This document shows, piece by piece, positions 1 to 7,067 of a stretch of DNA of 21,623 nt. The translations under genes and the position numbers were made by a program. Within the stretch, counting starts at the first letter, position 1. The number at the start of each line of letters is the position of its first letter. Origin of the DNA: Clostridiaceae bacterium (GTDB lineage Bacteria; Bacillota; Clostridia; Oscillospirales; QAMX01); assembly GCA_016297585.1 (NCBI GenBank), contig JAEDGJ010000025.1, forward strand, positions 1 to 21,623. Reading direction: 5' to 3'. The notes beneath the pieces were generated by a model, which saw nothing but the letters and a program-made list of their open reading frames with translations, ran no database searches and was not told the origin of the DNA.

Positions 1-195
1 GTCGAAGTTCTTCAGGACCTCCCAGGCGGTCTTCTGGATCTCGTTGCAGGGGAACACCATATTCACGCCCGGCTCGACGGAATCCTCCACCTCGATGGTC
101 AGCACGCCCGTATGGCCGTGCAGGTACTGCGCCTCTCCCCGGAAGCCGTAAAAACGATGTGCGTACTGCAGATCAAGCTTCGTAATGCTTCTCAT
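1..195 (-). CDS. 6-pyruvoyl-tetrahydropterin synthase / QueD-family protein (partial)
   Basis: Only the first 65 codons are inside the window; the gene runs off the left edge in frame. The protein starts MRSITKLDLQ and carries the family's zinc-binding histidines: H13 in YAHRF, and H26 and H28 in LHGH. Family members (QueD, PTPS) convert dihydroneopterin triphosphate to 6-carboxytetrahydropterin or 6-pyruvoyl-tetrahydropterin, feeding queuosine or pterin synthesis. The residue four before the first His of HGH, normally the catalytic Cys, is Ala22, so the chemistry may differ or be absent. The start is supported by an AAAGGGG ribosome site upstream of the ATG. The gene lies 24 bases after the PerR-like gene and is probably co-transcribed with it. 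Family assignment is good; exact activity is unknown. Confidence 0.75.
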   Translation of the reverse strand, partial: MRSITKLDLQYAHRFYGFRGEAQYLHGHTGVLTIEVEDSVEPGVNMVFPCNEIQKTAWEVLKNFD

Positions 196-219
196 AGAAA
201 ATACCCCTTTCGATTTTTA

Positions 220-639
220 TCATGTATCGTCAGCGGGCTTTTGCCCGCATGCGTCCGTTTTTTCCCGGCATTCCGGGCAGATCCCCCGGAACAGGATGTC
301 GTAGCCGCTGAAAACAAACCCGTGCGCATCCCGGATCCGCTGCTCGAGTCCTGGGACATAGTCCATATCCACGTCGAACACCCGGCCGCAGCGCTCGCAC
401 CGGACATGGCAGTGGTCGTGGCACCGGTGGTCGAACCGATCCGCGCCGCCCGGCACCTCCAGCTTCCGGATCTCGCCCCGCTCGGCGAGCCGGTTTAGGT
501 TCCGGTACACCGTTGCCCGGCTGATATGCGGATGCTCCCGCGCGACCTCCGCGTACACCTCATCCGCCGTGGCGTGGCACTGCAGCCGCCGCACCGCCTC
601 GAGCACCAGCGCGCCCTGTATCGTGTTCCGCCTGTTCAT
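220..639 (-). CDS. perR: Fur-family metalloregulator, PerR-like peroxide sensor
   Basis: The protein has an N-terminal winged helix (ISRATVYRNL recognition region) and a C-terminal metal-binding dimerisation domain. Numbering from the upstream ATG at 648, the regulatory-site ligands H25, D73, H79, H81 and D92 match Bacillus subtilis PerR H37, D85, H91, H93 and D104 with identical spacing. Two CxxC pairs (C84/C87 and C124/C127) form the structural zinc site, also at PerR spacing. The Asp at position 92, where Fur usually has Glu, favours PerR. PerR represses peroxide-defence genes until H2O2 oxidises the metal-binding histidines. The ATG at 639 is preferred because AAGGA lies 9 bases before it; the ATG at 648 directly abuts that AAGGA. 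The gene has its own strong promoter and is followed by the PTPS-like gene. Confidence 0.88.
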   Translation of the reverse strand: MNRRNTIQGALVLEAVRRLQCHATADEVYAEVAREHPHISRATVYRNLNRLAERGEIRKLEVPGGADRFDHRCHDHCHVRCERCGRVFDVDMDYVPGLEQRIRDAHGFVFSGYDILFRGICPECREKTDACGQKPADDT

Positions 640-676
640 GATATTCATTCCTTAATAGTACCTTATCCTATTTATC

Positions 677-705
677 ATCATAGCACGGTTTTTCCGTTTT
701 GTCAA
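677..705 (-). promoter_or_regulatory. Sigma-A promoter of the perR-like transcription unit
   Basis: On the minus strand TTGACA (705-700) is followed by a 17-base spacer and TATGAT (682-677), near consensus for the housekeeping sigma factor. It lies 38 bases upstream of the chosen start codon. An inverted repeat AATAG-9-CTATT (654-672) lies between the -10 and the ribosome site and could be an operator, but it is too short to be sure. Confidence 0.85.
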
Positions 706-729
706 GAGCCGTGCGCCGTTTTTTTCGTC

Positions 730-766
730 AAAAGAAGCGCAGACGGCAAAAGGATGCCGTCTGCGC
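730..766 (-). terminator. Rho-independent terminator of the hydrogenase operon
   Basis: A perfect 12-bp stem (GCGCAGACGGCA with its complement) encloses a 6-base loop at 737-766. On the minus strand it is followed by TTCTTTT. It lies 17 bases after the hndD stop codon and separates this operon from the perR promoter. Confidence 0.9.
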
Positions 767-783
767 CGAAAATCACGCAAAAA

Positions 784-2532
784 TCAATACTTGTCGCGGA
801 GGGTATACGCGGTATGGAGGATCTCATGCGCCTTATGGGAGCCGGGCTTGCCGAAATACTCGTCATAGATGCGCTTGATGTCGGGATTCTCGTGGGACTT
901 GCGCACGGGGAGGCTCTCGTCGTCCTTGTACAGCGACGCGGCGCGCACGGCACGGACGTCGACGAAGTTGCGGACGGACGCGGGCACGATCGGCTGGCCG
1001 CCGCCGTTGACGCAGCCGCCGGGGCAGGCCATGATCTCGATGAAATCATAGGTCTTCTCGCCGGCTTCGACCATGCGCAGCAGCTTGTCGGCGTTCTCGA
1101 GGCCGGACGCGACGGCGACGCGGATCTCGTTGCCCGCGAGGTTGTAGGTCGCTTCCTTGATGCCCGCGGTGCCGCGGACGTCGGTAAACTCGAGCTTTTC
1201 GAGCGGCTGGCCCGTGACCACCTCGGCGGCGGTGCGCAGCGCGGCTTCCATAACGCCGCCGGTCGCGCCGAAGATGGTGCCGGCGCCGGAGCCGAGGCCG
1301 AAGGGCGCGTCGAACTCGCCGTCGGGCAGCTCGGTGAAGCGGATGCCGGACTTCGCGATCATGCGGCCGAGCTCACGGACGGTCAGCGCGTAATCGACGT
1401 CGGCAAGACCCGGAACGGCGGTGTGATCGTGGCGGGACGCCTCGAACTTCTTCGCGGTGCAGGGCATCACGGAGACGGAGACGATGTCCTTGGGGTCGAT
1501 GCCCATCTTTTCGGCGTAATAGGTCTTCGCGACCGAGCCGAACATGCCCTGCGGGGACTTGCAGGACGACAGATGCGGCACCATATCGTGATGGTAATGC
1601 TCGCAGAACTTGATCCAGCCGGGGGAGCAGGAGGTGATCAGCGGCAGATTTTCCTTCTTCGTGTATCTCTCGAGGAACTCGGTCGCCTCTTCCATGATCG
1701 TCAGGTCGGCGGAGAAGTTCGTATCAAACACCTTGTCAAAGCCTAACAGGCGGCAGGCGGTGACCATCTTGCCGGTGACGATCGAGCCGATCGGCATGCC
1801 GAAGCACTCGCCGAGGCCGACGCGCACGGACGGCGCGGTCTGGACGATGACGTGCTTCTTCGGGTCGGCAATGGCGTCGAGAACCGCCTGTGTATCGTCG
1901 CGCTCATGCAGCGCGCCGGTCGGGCAGTAGTTGATGCACTGGCCGCAGCTGACGCAGGAGACGTCGCCGAGGTCGGCTTCAAACGCGGTGCCGATGTGGG
2001 TGGAGAAGCCGCGGTCGTTGGCGCCGATGACGCCGACGTGCTGGAGCTTCGCGCAGGCGGCGGAGCAGCGGCGGCAGAGGATGCACTTGGTGTTATCGCG
2101 CACCATATGGATCGCGGAGTTGTCGACGCCGAACGGCGGGAGGGAGCCCTCGAAGCGGGTCTCGTTGTCGATGCCGTATTCCTGACAGAGCTTCTGCAGC
2201 TCGCACGTTCCGGAGCGGACGCAGGAGAGGCAGGAGCGGTTGTGGGTCGAGAGGATGAGCTCGAGGGTGGTCTTGCGGGCCTTGATGACGGCGGGGCTGT
2301 TCGTCCAGATCTCGGTGCCCTCGCGTTCAATGGGGTAGACGCAGGCCGCGACGAGCGCGCGGGAGCCCTTGACTTCGCAGACGCAGATACGGCAGGCGCC
2401 GATCTCGTTGATCTCCTTGAGGTAACAGAGGGTCGGGATGTCGATACCGATCTTCCGGCAGGCCTCGAGGATGGTATCGCCGCGCTCTACGGTATAATCT
2501 TTTCCGTTGATTTTGACATTTACGGTAGGCAT
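784..2532 (-). CDS. hndD: [FeFe] hydrogenase catalytic subunit (HndD/HydA type)
   Basis: This 582-residue protein catalyses reversible H2 formation in the cytoplasm as part of an NAD(P)-linked complex. Domains in order: a plant-type [2Fe-2S] domain (C36, C47, C50, C64); the His-Cys3 [4Fe-4S] site (H97, C101, C104, C110); two [4Fe-4S] ferredoxin motifs (C150-C160 and C193-C203); the H-cluster domain with L1 TSCSPGW (300-306), L2 MPCTAKKFE (357-364) and L3 ExMACPGGCVNGGGQP (about 499-514); and a C-terminal small-subunit-like segment. Likely H-cluster cysteines are C302, C358, C503 and C507. L1 has Ser where the classical motif has a second Cys. It is the last gene of the operon, 18 bases after hndC, with a GGAGGGAG ribosome site. 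The iron-sulfur layout matches HndD of the NADP-reducing hydrogenase and HydA of bifurcating enzymes; which cofactor is used cannot be read from the sequence. Confidence 0.96.
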   Translation of the reverse strand: MPTVNVKINGKDYTVERGDTILEACRKIGIDIPTLCYLKEINEIGACRICVCEVKGSRALVAACVYPIEREGTEIWTNSPAVIKARKTTLELILSTHNRSCLSCVRSGTCELQKLCQEYGIDNETRFEGSLPPFGVDNSAIHMVRDNTKCILCRRCSAACAKLQHVGVIGANDRGFSTHIGTAFEADLGDVSCVSCGQCINYCPTGALHERDDTQAVLDAIADPKKHVIVQTAPSVRVGLGECFGMPIGSIVTGKMVTACRLLGFDKVFDTNFSADLTIMEEATEFLERYTKKENLPLITSCSPGWIKFCEHYHHDMVPHLSSCKSPQGMFGSVAKTYYAEKMGIDPKDIVSVSVMPCTAKKFEASRHDHTAVPGLADVDYALTVRELGRMIAKSGIRFTELPDGEFDAPFGLGSGAGTIFGATGGVMEAALRTAAEVVTGQPLEKLEFTDVRGTAGIKEATYNLAGNEIRVAVASGLENADKLLRMVEAGEKTYDFIEIMACPGGCVNGGGQPIVPASVRNFVDVRAVRAASLYKDDESLPVRKSHENPDIKRIYDEYFGKPGSHKAHEILHTAYTLRDKY

Positions 2533-2550
2533 GTTCTAAATACTCCCTCC

Positions 2551-4338
2551 TTACTTCTTGACAATCGCGCCGAACTTGCACTTTTCCATGCAAGCGCCGC
2601 ACTTGATGCACTTGGCGGAATCGATGACATGAGCTTCGCGAACCTTGCCGGAAATCGCGCCGACCGGGCAGTTGCGCGCGCAGGCGGTGCAGCCGCGGCA
2701 CTTCTCGGGCAGGATTTCGTAGCGCAGGAGGTTCTTGCAGACGCCGGCGGGGCAGCGCTTCTCGACGACGTGGGCGATATACTCGTCGCGGAAGTAGCGC
2801 AGCGTGGAGAGCACGGGGTTGGGCGCGGTCTGGCCGAGTCCGCACAGGGAGTTGTTCTTGATGTAGTAGCAGAGCTCTTCCATCCGGTCGAGGTCCTCGA
2901 GGGTGCCTTCGCCGTTGGTGATCTTCTCGAGCATCTCGTAGAGGCGCTTCGTACCGATACGGCAGGGGGTGCACTTGCCGCAGGACTCGTCGACGGTGAA
3001 CTCGAGGAAGAACTTCGCGATATCGACCATGCAGTTGTCCTCGTCCATGACGATCATACCGCCGGAGCCCATCATCGTGCCGATGGCGATGAGGTTGTCG
3101 TAGTCGATCGGGACGTCGAGGTTCTCCGCGGAGATGCAGCCGCCGGACGGGCCGCCGGTCTGCGCCGCCTTGAACTTCTTGCCGTTGGGGACGCCGCCGC
3201 CGATTTCCTCGATGATCTCACGCAGTGTGGTGCCCATCGGGACCTCGACGAGGCCGGTGTTGTGGATCTTGCCGCCGAGGGCGAAGACCTTGGTGCCCTT
3301 GGACTTCTCGGTGCCCATGGAGGCGAACCATTCCGGACCGTTGAGGATGATCTGGGCGATGTTGGCGTAGGTTTCGACGTTGTTGAGGATCGTGGGCTTG
3401 CCGAACAGACCCTTGACCGCCGGGAACGGAGGACGGGGACGCGGCTCGCCGCGGTGACCCTCGATGGAGGTCATCAGCGCGGTCTCTTCGCCGCAGACGA
3501 ACGCGCCGGCGCCGAGACGGATCTCGATGTCGAAGCAGAAGTCGGTGCCGAAGATGTTCTTGCCCAGCAGGCCGTACTCACGCGCCTGCTTGATCGCGAT
3601 CTCGAGGCGTTCGACGGCGATCGGGTACTCGGCGCGGATGTAGATGTAGCCCTGGGAGGCGCCGATCGCGTAACCGGCGATGGCCATGGCCTCGAGCACG
3701 CAGTGCGGGTCGCCTTCGAGGACGGAACGGTCCATGAACGCGCCGGGGTCGCCTTCGTCGGCGTTGCAGCAGACGTACTTCTGGTCGGCCTGATTGGCAG
3801 CGGCAAAGCTCCACTTCATGCCGGTCGGGAAGCCCGCGCCGCCGCGGCCGCGCAGACCGGAGCGCTTGATGATATCGATGACCTGCTCGGGCGTATATTC
3901 GGTCAGGCACTTGCCGAGCGCCTCATAGCCGTCGCGGGCGATGTACTCTTCGATGTTCTCGGGGTTGATGACGCCGCAGTTGCGCAGCGCGACGCGCTTC
4001 TGCTTGCGGTAGAAGTCGGTGTGGTTCAGGGACTTGATCGAATCGTTTTCAACGGTCTCCTGATACAGCAGGCGCTTGACGGGACGGCCCTTGAGCAGAT
4101 GCTCGGTGACGATCTCGGGGATGTCGTCGGCGTTGACGCGGGAGTAGAACGCGCCTTCGGGATAGACGATCATGATGGGGCCGGCGGCGCACAGGCCGAA
4201 GCAGCCGGTACGGACGACCTTGACTTCCTCCGCCAGTCCGTTTTTCGCGATCTCGGCCTCCAGCGCCTCGATCACTTCGGCGCTGTGGTTCGAGGTGCAT
4301 CCGGTACCGCCGCAGACAAGCACATGGGAACGATACAT
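2551..4338 (-). CDS. hndC: NuoF-like diaphorase subunit of the NAD(P)-linked hydrogenase (HndC/HydB type)
   Basis: This 595-residue flavoprotein takes electrons from, or gives them to, NAD(P)H. An N-terminal thioredoxin-like [2Fe-2S] domain has C9, C14, C46 and C50. The FMN/NADH-binding core carries GLRGRGGAGFPTG (161-173) and NADEGDPGAF (192-201). An SLBB-type region follows, then the NuoF [4Fe-4S] site ESCGKCTPC (C453, C456, C459) with C499. The C-terminus adds two ferredoxin [4Fe-4S] motifs (C547-C557 and C577-C587), absent from complex I NuoF but typical of HndC/HydB. The start is fixed by AAAGGAGG upstream of the ATG. The gene sits between hndB and hndD with short gaps, consistent with one transcript and one complex. 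Confidence 0.96.
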   Translation of the reverse strand: MYRSHVLVCGGTGCTSNHSAEVIEALEAEIAKNGLAEEVKVVRTGCFGLCAAGPIMIVYPEGAFYSRVNADDIPEIVTEHLLKGRPVKRLLYQETVENDSIKSLNHTDFYRKQKRVALRNCGVINPENIEEYIARDGYEALGKCLTEYTPEQVIDIIKRSGLRGRGGAGFPTGMKWSFAAANQADQKYVCCNADEGDPGAFMDRSVLEGDPHCVLEAMAIAGYAIGASQGYIYIRAEYPIAVERLEIAIKQAREYGLLGKNIFGTDFCFDIEIRLGAGAFVCGEETALMTSIEGHRGEPRPRPPFPAVKGLFGKPTILNNVETYANIAQIILNGPEWFASMGTEKSKGTKVFALGGKIHNTGLVEVPMGTTLREIIEEIGGGVPNGKKFKAAQTGGPSGGCISAENLDVPIDYDNLIAIGTMMGSGGMIVMDEDNCMVDIAKFFLEFTVDESCGKCTPCRIGTKRLYEMLEKITNGEGTLEDLDRMEELCYYIKNNSLCGLGQTAPNPVLSTLRYFRDEYIAHVVEKRCPAGVCKNLLRYEILPEKCRGCTACARNCPVGAISGKVREAHVIDSAKCIKCGACMEKCKFGAIVKK

Positions 4339-4357
4339 GGCAATATTTCCTCCTTTA

Positions 4358-4729
4358 TTACTTGGTGGCGGCGCCAGCGGTGTATTCGGTCACGACGCTG
4401 CCGTTGACGATGTGCTCGGCGACGACGCGGGCGGCCTTTTCGGGCGTCATTTTCACATAAGTAACCTTTTCCGCATTGCCGACATAGACGTCGACCACGG
4501 GCTCGTCCGGACAGTGTCCGGTGCAGCCGGTCTGGCTGACGGCAACGTTCTGCAGGTTATGCTTGGCGATTTCTTCGGTAAAGGCGTTCAGCACGGGACG
4601 CGCGCCGGCGGCGATGCCGCAGGTACCCATGCTGACGACAACCTTCACGGCGGCAGCGTCGTCGTTGCGGATGCCCAGGCGGGACTGCGCGGCAGCCTTG
4701 ATCGCGCGGAGTTCTTCCAGAGACTTCAT
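4358..4729 (-). CDS. hndB: HndB-like thioredoxin-fold ferredoxin subunit
   Basis: A 123-residue protein with a helical N-terminus (MKSLEELRAI) and a thioredoxin-like [2Fe-2S] domain. The motifs GTCGIAAGARP (35-45) and QTGCTGHCP (66-74) are those of HndB in clostridial and Desulfovibrio hydrogenase operons. Only three cysteines are present (C37, C69, C73), so either a fourth ligand comes from elsewhere or no normal [2Fe-2S] cluster forms. It probably relays electrons or holds the NuoE- and NuoF-like subunits together. It precedes hndC by 19 bases and follows the GHKL ATPase gene after a 77-base gap. The ribosome site (GAAAGG, about 12 bases before the ATG) is weak. Confidence 0.9.
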   Translation of the reverse strand: MKSLEELRAIKAAAQSRLGIRNDDAAAVKVVVSMGTCGIAAGARPVLNAFTEEIAKHNLQNVAVSQTGCTGHCPDEPVVDVYVGNAEKVTYVKMTPEKAARVVAEHIVNGSVVTEYTAGAATK

Positions 4730-4806
4730 TCTGTTCTCATACCTTTCGTAATAGTTTCCGAGTGTGTTTCGGGGAAACGTGACGGGACTCTGCGTGGCTT
4801 TCAGGG

Positions 4807-5340
4807 CTAGAGCTCCCGGTTCATTTCATCAAGATATTCCCGGATATAGCGCTTCACGTCCGGCGTATCCAGACCCACATCGCCGAGTACGGCGCGGAAC
4901 GCCCGCGTATCCATCGTTTCCGACCTCTCCCCCACCGTATGGACAAAGAGGAAGTCGAGCCCGGGATTGGCCGTGACGAGTGCGAACACCGTGCCGGACA
5001 GATCCCCCAGCGGCATGCAGTCGATGTGGCCGGTGCGGAATACGGCGGTCACGGCGGTGCCCCGTCCCGCGGCGGATTCGAGCGAGAAGCGCCCGCCCGT
5101 CAGCTCGGCCGCGAGCTTGATAAACGGAATGCCGAGTCCCACCCGCCTTTCCGTGCGGGAGGTGACAAAGGGATCCGCCGCGCGCGCGCACTGCCCGGGC
5201 GTCATCCCGCAGCCGTTGTCACGGATGACGGCGGTCAGCTCGCCTGCGCGTTCGGTCACGCGGATCTCGATCCGCGACGCCCCTGCGCGGACGGCATTCT
5301 GGGCGATGTCGAGGATATGAAGCGATATTTCGGGGAACAC
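4807..5340 (-). CDS. Stand-alone GHKL (histidine-kinase-like) ATPase in the hydrogenase operon
   Basis: A 177-residue protein whose first ~105 residues form a HATPase_c fold: N box DIAQNAVRAG (11-20), G1 box DNGCGM (41-46), G2 box GLGIP (68-72) and a final GRGTAV (92-97). There is no H-box, dimerisation helix, receiver or membrane segment, so it is not an ordinary sensor kinase; anti-sigma-factor-like or redox-linked ATPases are possible. The remaining ~70 residues have no motif I recognise. It starts with GTG only one base after the hndA stop (TGA-C-GTG), implying translational coupling. Such ATPases recur between hndA and hndB in clostridial hydrogenase operons (general knowledge), but I know of no proven role. 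Confidence 0.85.
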   Translation of the reverse strand: MFPEISLHILDIAQNAVRAGASRIEIRVTERAGELTAVIRDNGCGMTPGQCARAADPFVTSRTERRVGLGIPFIKLAAELTGGRFSLESAAGRGTAVTAVFRTGHIDCMPLGDLSGTVFALVTANPGLDFLFVHTVGERSETMDTRAFRAVLGDVGLDTPDVKRYIREYLDEMNREL

Positions 5341-5341
5341 G

Positions 5342-5839
5342 TCAATCGGCGTATTTGGCGAGAATACCGGGGAGCATATCCGGCGTCAGACGGCCGTACA
5401 CTTCGCTGTTGATGGTCATAACGGGGGCAAGGCCGCAGGCGCCGAGGCAGCGGCAGGCTTCCAGGGAGAACTTACCGTCGGGGGTGCAGCCGCCGATCGG
5501 GATGTTTAAGAGCTCCGCGAGCTTGTCGATGATGGCGCGGGCGCCCTTGACGTAGCAGGCAGTGCCGAGGCAGACCGAGATCTTGTAGCGGCCCTTCGGG
5601 ACGGTGGAGAAGAGGGAGTAGAAGGATACGACGCCGTAAACCTCCTCCAGCGGCAGGTCGAGTCCCTCGGCGACCTGCTCCTGCACCTCAAGGGGCAGAT
5701 AGCCGTAGACCTCCTGCGCGAGCTTCAGTACCTGCACCAGCGCGCCGCGCATCGTCTTGTGCTCGGCGATGATGGCCTCGAGCTTCGCATGCTTTTCCGG
5801 CGAGTCGATGAACGGTATCGATTCCATTTTGTTGTTCAT
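5342..5839 (-). CDS. hndA: NuoE-like [2Fe-2S] subunit of the NAD(P)-linked hydrogenase (HndA/HydC type)
   Basis: A 165-residue NuoE (24 kDa subunit) family protein: an N-terminal helical bundle (about 15-80) and a thioredoxin-like [2Fe-2S] domain with C90 and C95 (CLGTAC) and C131 and C135 (CLGAC). It passes electrons between the flavin subunit HndC and the rest of the hydrogenase. The ATG at 5839 is chosen because AAGGAGG lies about 12 bases upstream; the reading frame stays open to an ATG at 5872, but that extension would translate the ribosome site itself. It is the first hydrogenase gene after the internal promoter near 5905 and is directly followed by the GHKL ATPase. Confidence 0.94.
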   Translation of the reverse strand: MNNKMESIPFIDSPEKHAKLEAIIAEHKTMRGALVQVLKLAQEVYGYLPLEVQEQVAEGLDLPLEEVYGVVSFYSLFSTVPKGRYKISVCLGTACYVKGARAIIDKLAELLNIPIGGCTPDGKFSLEACRCLGACGLAPVMTINSEVYGRLTPDMLPGILAKYAD

Positions 5840-5902
5840 GGAAATGTTGTTCCTCCTTGTCGATCGAATCATCTAAAAATTAACAATGTGGACACTCTTA
5901 TT

Positions 5903-5911
5903 ATTATAACA
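5903..5911 (-). promoter_or_regulatory. Extended -10 promoter of the hnd genes
   Basis: The minus strand carries TGTTATAAT (TGn plus a perfect TATAAT at 5908-5903), 63 bases before the hndA start. No good -35 hexamer lies upstream, as expected for an extended -10 promoter. A TTGTTAA half-site like that of Rex operators follows at 5886-5880, and the -10 itself lies in a partial Per-box-like sequence (5895-5909). Regulation is inferred only. Confidence 0.6.
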
Positions 5912-6039
5912 CACCCCGCGGCGGAATTCTACACCTTTTCGCAAATTCCGACGAAACTTTTCGCCTTTTTCGTCCGCAGAAAACCGGCATTTTCCGCCCC
6001 GCGGCGTTTTTTTCAAAAATCCCCGTTTTTCCCTCCGGT
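5912..6039. other. Spacer between the DRTGG gene and the hnd promoter
   Basis: This non-coding stretch holds GC-rich blocks alternating with T- or A-runs. I see no convincing terminator hairpin, so read-through from rpe and the DRTGG gene into hndA is possible. The open frame across it is a compositional shadow. Confidence 0.5.
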
Positions 6040-6369
6040 TTATCCGAAAAGGAGCTTCCCGAGCCGCACGGCGGCCGTGAAAACGTCGTCGTCCGTCCCG
6101 AAAAGCGGGATCTTCTCGCTCTGCGCGCGCGCCAGCAGCGCCTCGTCCGGCCTTGCGCCCTGCGCCAGGATCACACAGGCCGCATCGCACAGCACGGCGA
6201 CGGCGGCAACGCTGACATTCGTCATGACGGTGAGCCACGCGCATCCGGCGGGCGCGCTCACCATGACCTTCGACAAAAGATCCCCGCACCAGCCCGACGT
6301 GACCTCCCGCTCCCGTCCGGGGCAGAAAACGGCGAGTCCCATCGCCTCCGCCAGTGCTTCCGCCGTCAT
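6040..6369 (-). CDS. DRTGG-domain protein linked to the hydrogenase operon
   Basis: A 109-residue single-domain protein resembling the DRTGG domain, with the segments REVTSGWCGDLLSKVM (about 21-36), a hydrophobic core WLTVMTNVSVAAVAVL, and a conserved-type end PLFGTDDDVFTAAVRLGKLL. DRTGG domains occur with CBS domains and in phosphotransacetylase-like proteins and are suspected to bind small ligands. Small DRTGG proteins are common neighbours of clostridial HndA-D genes. Its ATG overlaps the rpe stop codon (ATGA), so it is translationally coupled to rpe, and it lies 200 bases upstream of hndA. The role is unknown; a regulatory ligand sensor is only a guess. Confidence 0.75.
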   Translation of the reverse strand: MTAEALAEAMGLAVFCPGREREVTSGWCGDLLSKVMVSAPAGCAWLTVMTNVSVAAVAVLCDAACVILAQGARPDEALLARAQSEKIPLFGTDDDVFTAAVRLGKLLFG

Positions 6370-7022
6370 ACCGGCGCCGCCGCGCGCAGTCCCGCGACCG
6401 CCGCCGCGACGTCGCCCTTGCCGTAGACCGCGCTGCCCGCGACGATGACATCCGCGCCGCAGGAGCGGACATAGGCGATGTTCGCCTGTCCGACGCCGCC
6501 GTCGACCTCGACCTCGCAGGAAAGTCCCTGCTCATCGATGACGCGCCGGAGCGCGCGCATCTTGTCGTCCGCGACGGGCATATAGCTCTGGCCGCCGAAG
6601 CCGGGCTCGACGGACATGACGAGCGCGAGATCGAGCTTATCAAGCAGCGGATACAGCGCCTCGACGGGCGTGCCGGGCTTGACGGAGACACCCGCGCGCT
6701 TTCCGGCGGCGTGGATGCGGTCGATGAGCTCCTCGGAAAAGCCGGGCGCCTCGATGTGCATCGTGATGATGTCCGAGCCGGCCTTCAGGAAGTCGTCAAG
6801 ATACCGGTCGGGGCGCTCGATCATCAGGTGCACGTCGAGCGTCATGTCGGTCGCGCGGCGCAGCGCCTTGACGACGGGCGCGCCGATGGTGAGATTCGGC
6901 ACGAAATGGCCGTCCATCACGTCGACGTGGACGTAATCCGCGCCGGCGTCCCGGATCTTCGCGATATCGCGCTCCAGATTGGCAAAATCCGCCGAAAGGA
7001 TCGACGGGGCAAGCTTCCACAT
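6366..7022 (-). CDS. rpe: Ribulose-phosphate 3-epimerase
   Basis: This 218-residue TIM-barrel enzyme interconverts ribulose 5-phosphate and xylulose 5-phosphate in the pentose phosphate pathway. Family signatures are intact: LAPSILSADF (4-13) at the N-terminus, HVDVMDGHFVPN with the metal-binding His and catalytic Asp, DVHLMI, MSVEPGFGGQ, and EVDGG with the second catalytic Asp near 176. Length is normal. The start has GGGAGGA 10 bases upstream, and a near-consensus promoter lies at 7068-7096. Its stop overlaps the start of the DRTGG gene. Its position upstream of hydrogenase genes is unusual but does not change the assignment. Confidence 0.97.
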   Translation of the reverse strand: MWKLAPSILSADFANLERDIAKIRDAGADYVHVDVMDGHFVPNLTIGAPVVKALRRATDMTLDVHLMIERPDRYLDDFLKAGSDIITMHIEAPGFSEELIDRIHAAGKRAGVSVKPGTPVEALYPLLDKLDLALVMSVEPGFGGQSYMPVADDKMRALRRVIDEQGLSCEVEVDGGVGQANIAYVRSCGADVIVAGSAVYGKGDVAAAVAGLRAAAPV

Positions 7023-7067
7023 AAATCAGCAGTCCTCCCAATTCGAAAAAGTGATTTACAGGCTTCC

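Noticed and set aside
526..4407. Long plus-strand open frames opposite the hydrogenase genes
   Set aside because: Their translations are Ala/Arg/Asp/Gly-rich with no motifs and lie antisense to genes with clear catalytic motifs; they are products of high-GC codon bias.
5912..6039. Possible terminator after the DRTGG gene
   Set aside because: GC-rich blocks and T-runs are present but I could not find a hairpin directly followed by a T-run on the minus strand.
5873..6691. Minus-strand open frame of 272 codons across the DRTGG gene and the hnd leader
   Set aside because: Ser/Arg/Ala-rich without domains; it overlaps rpe and DRTGG in another frame.
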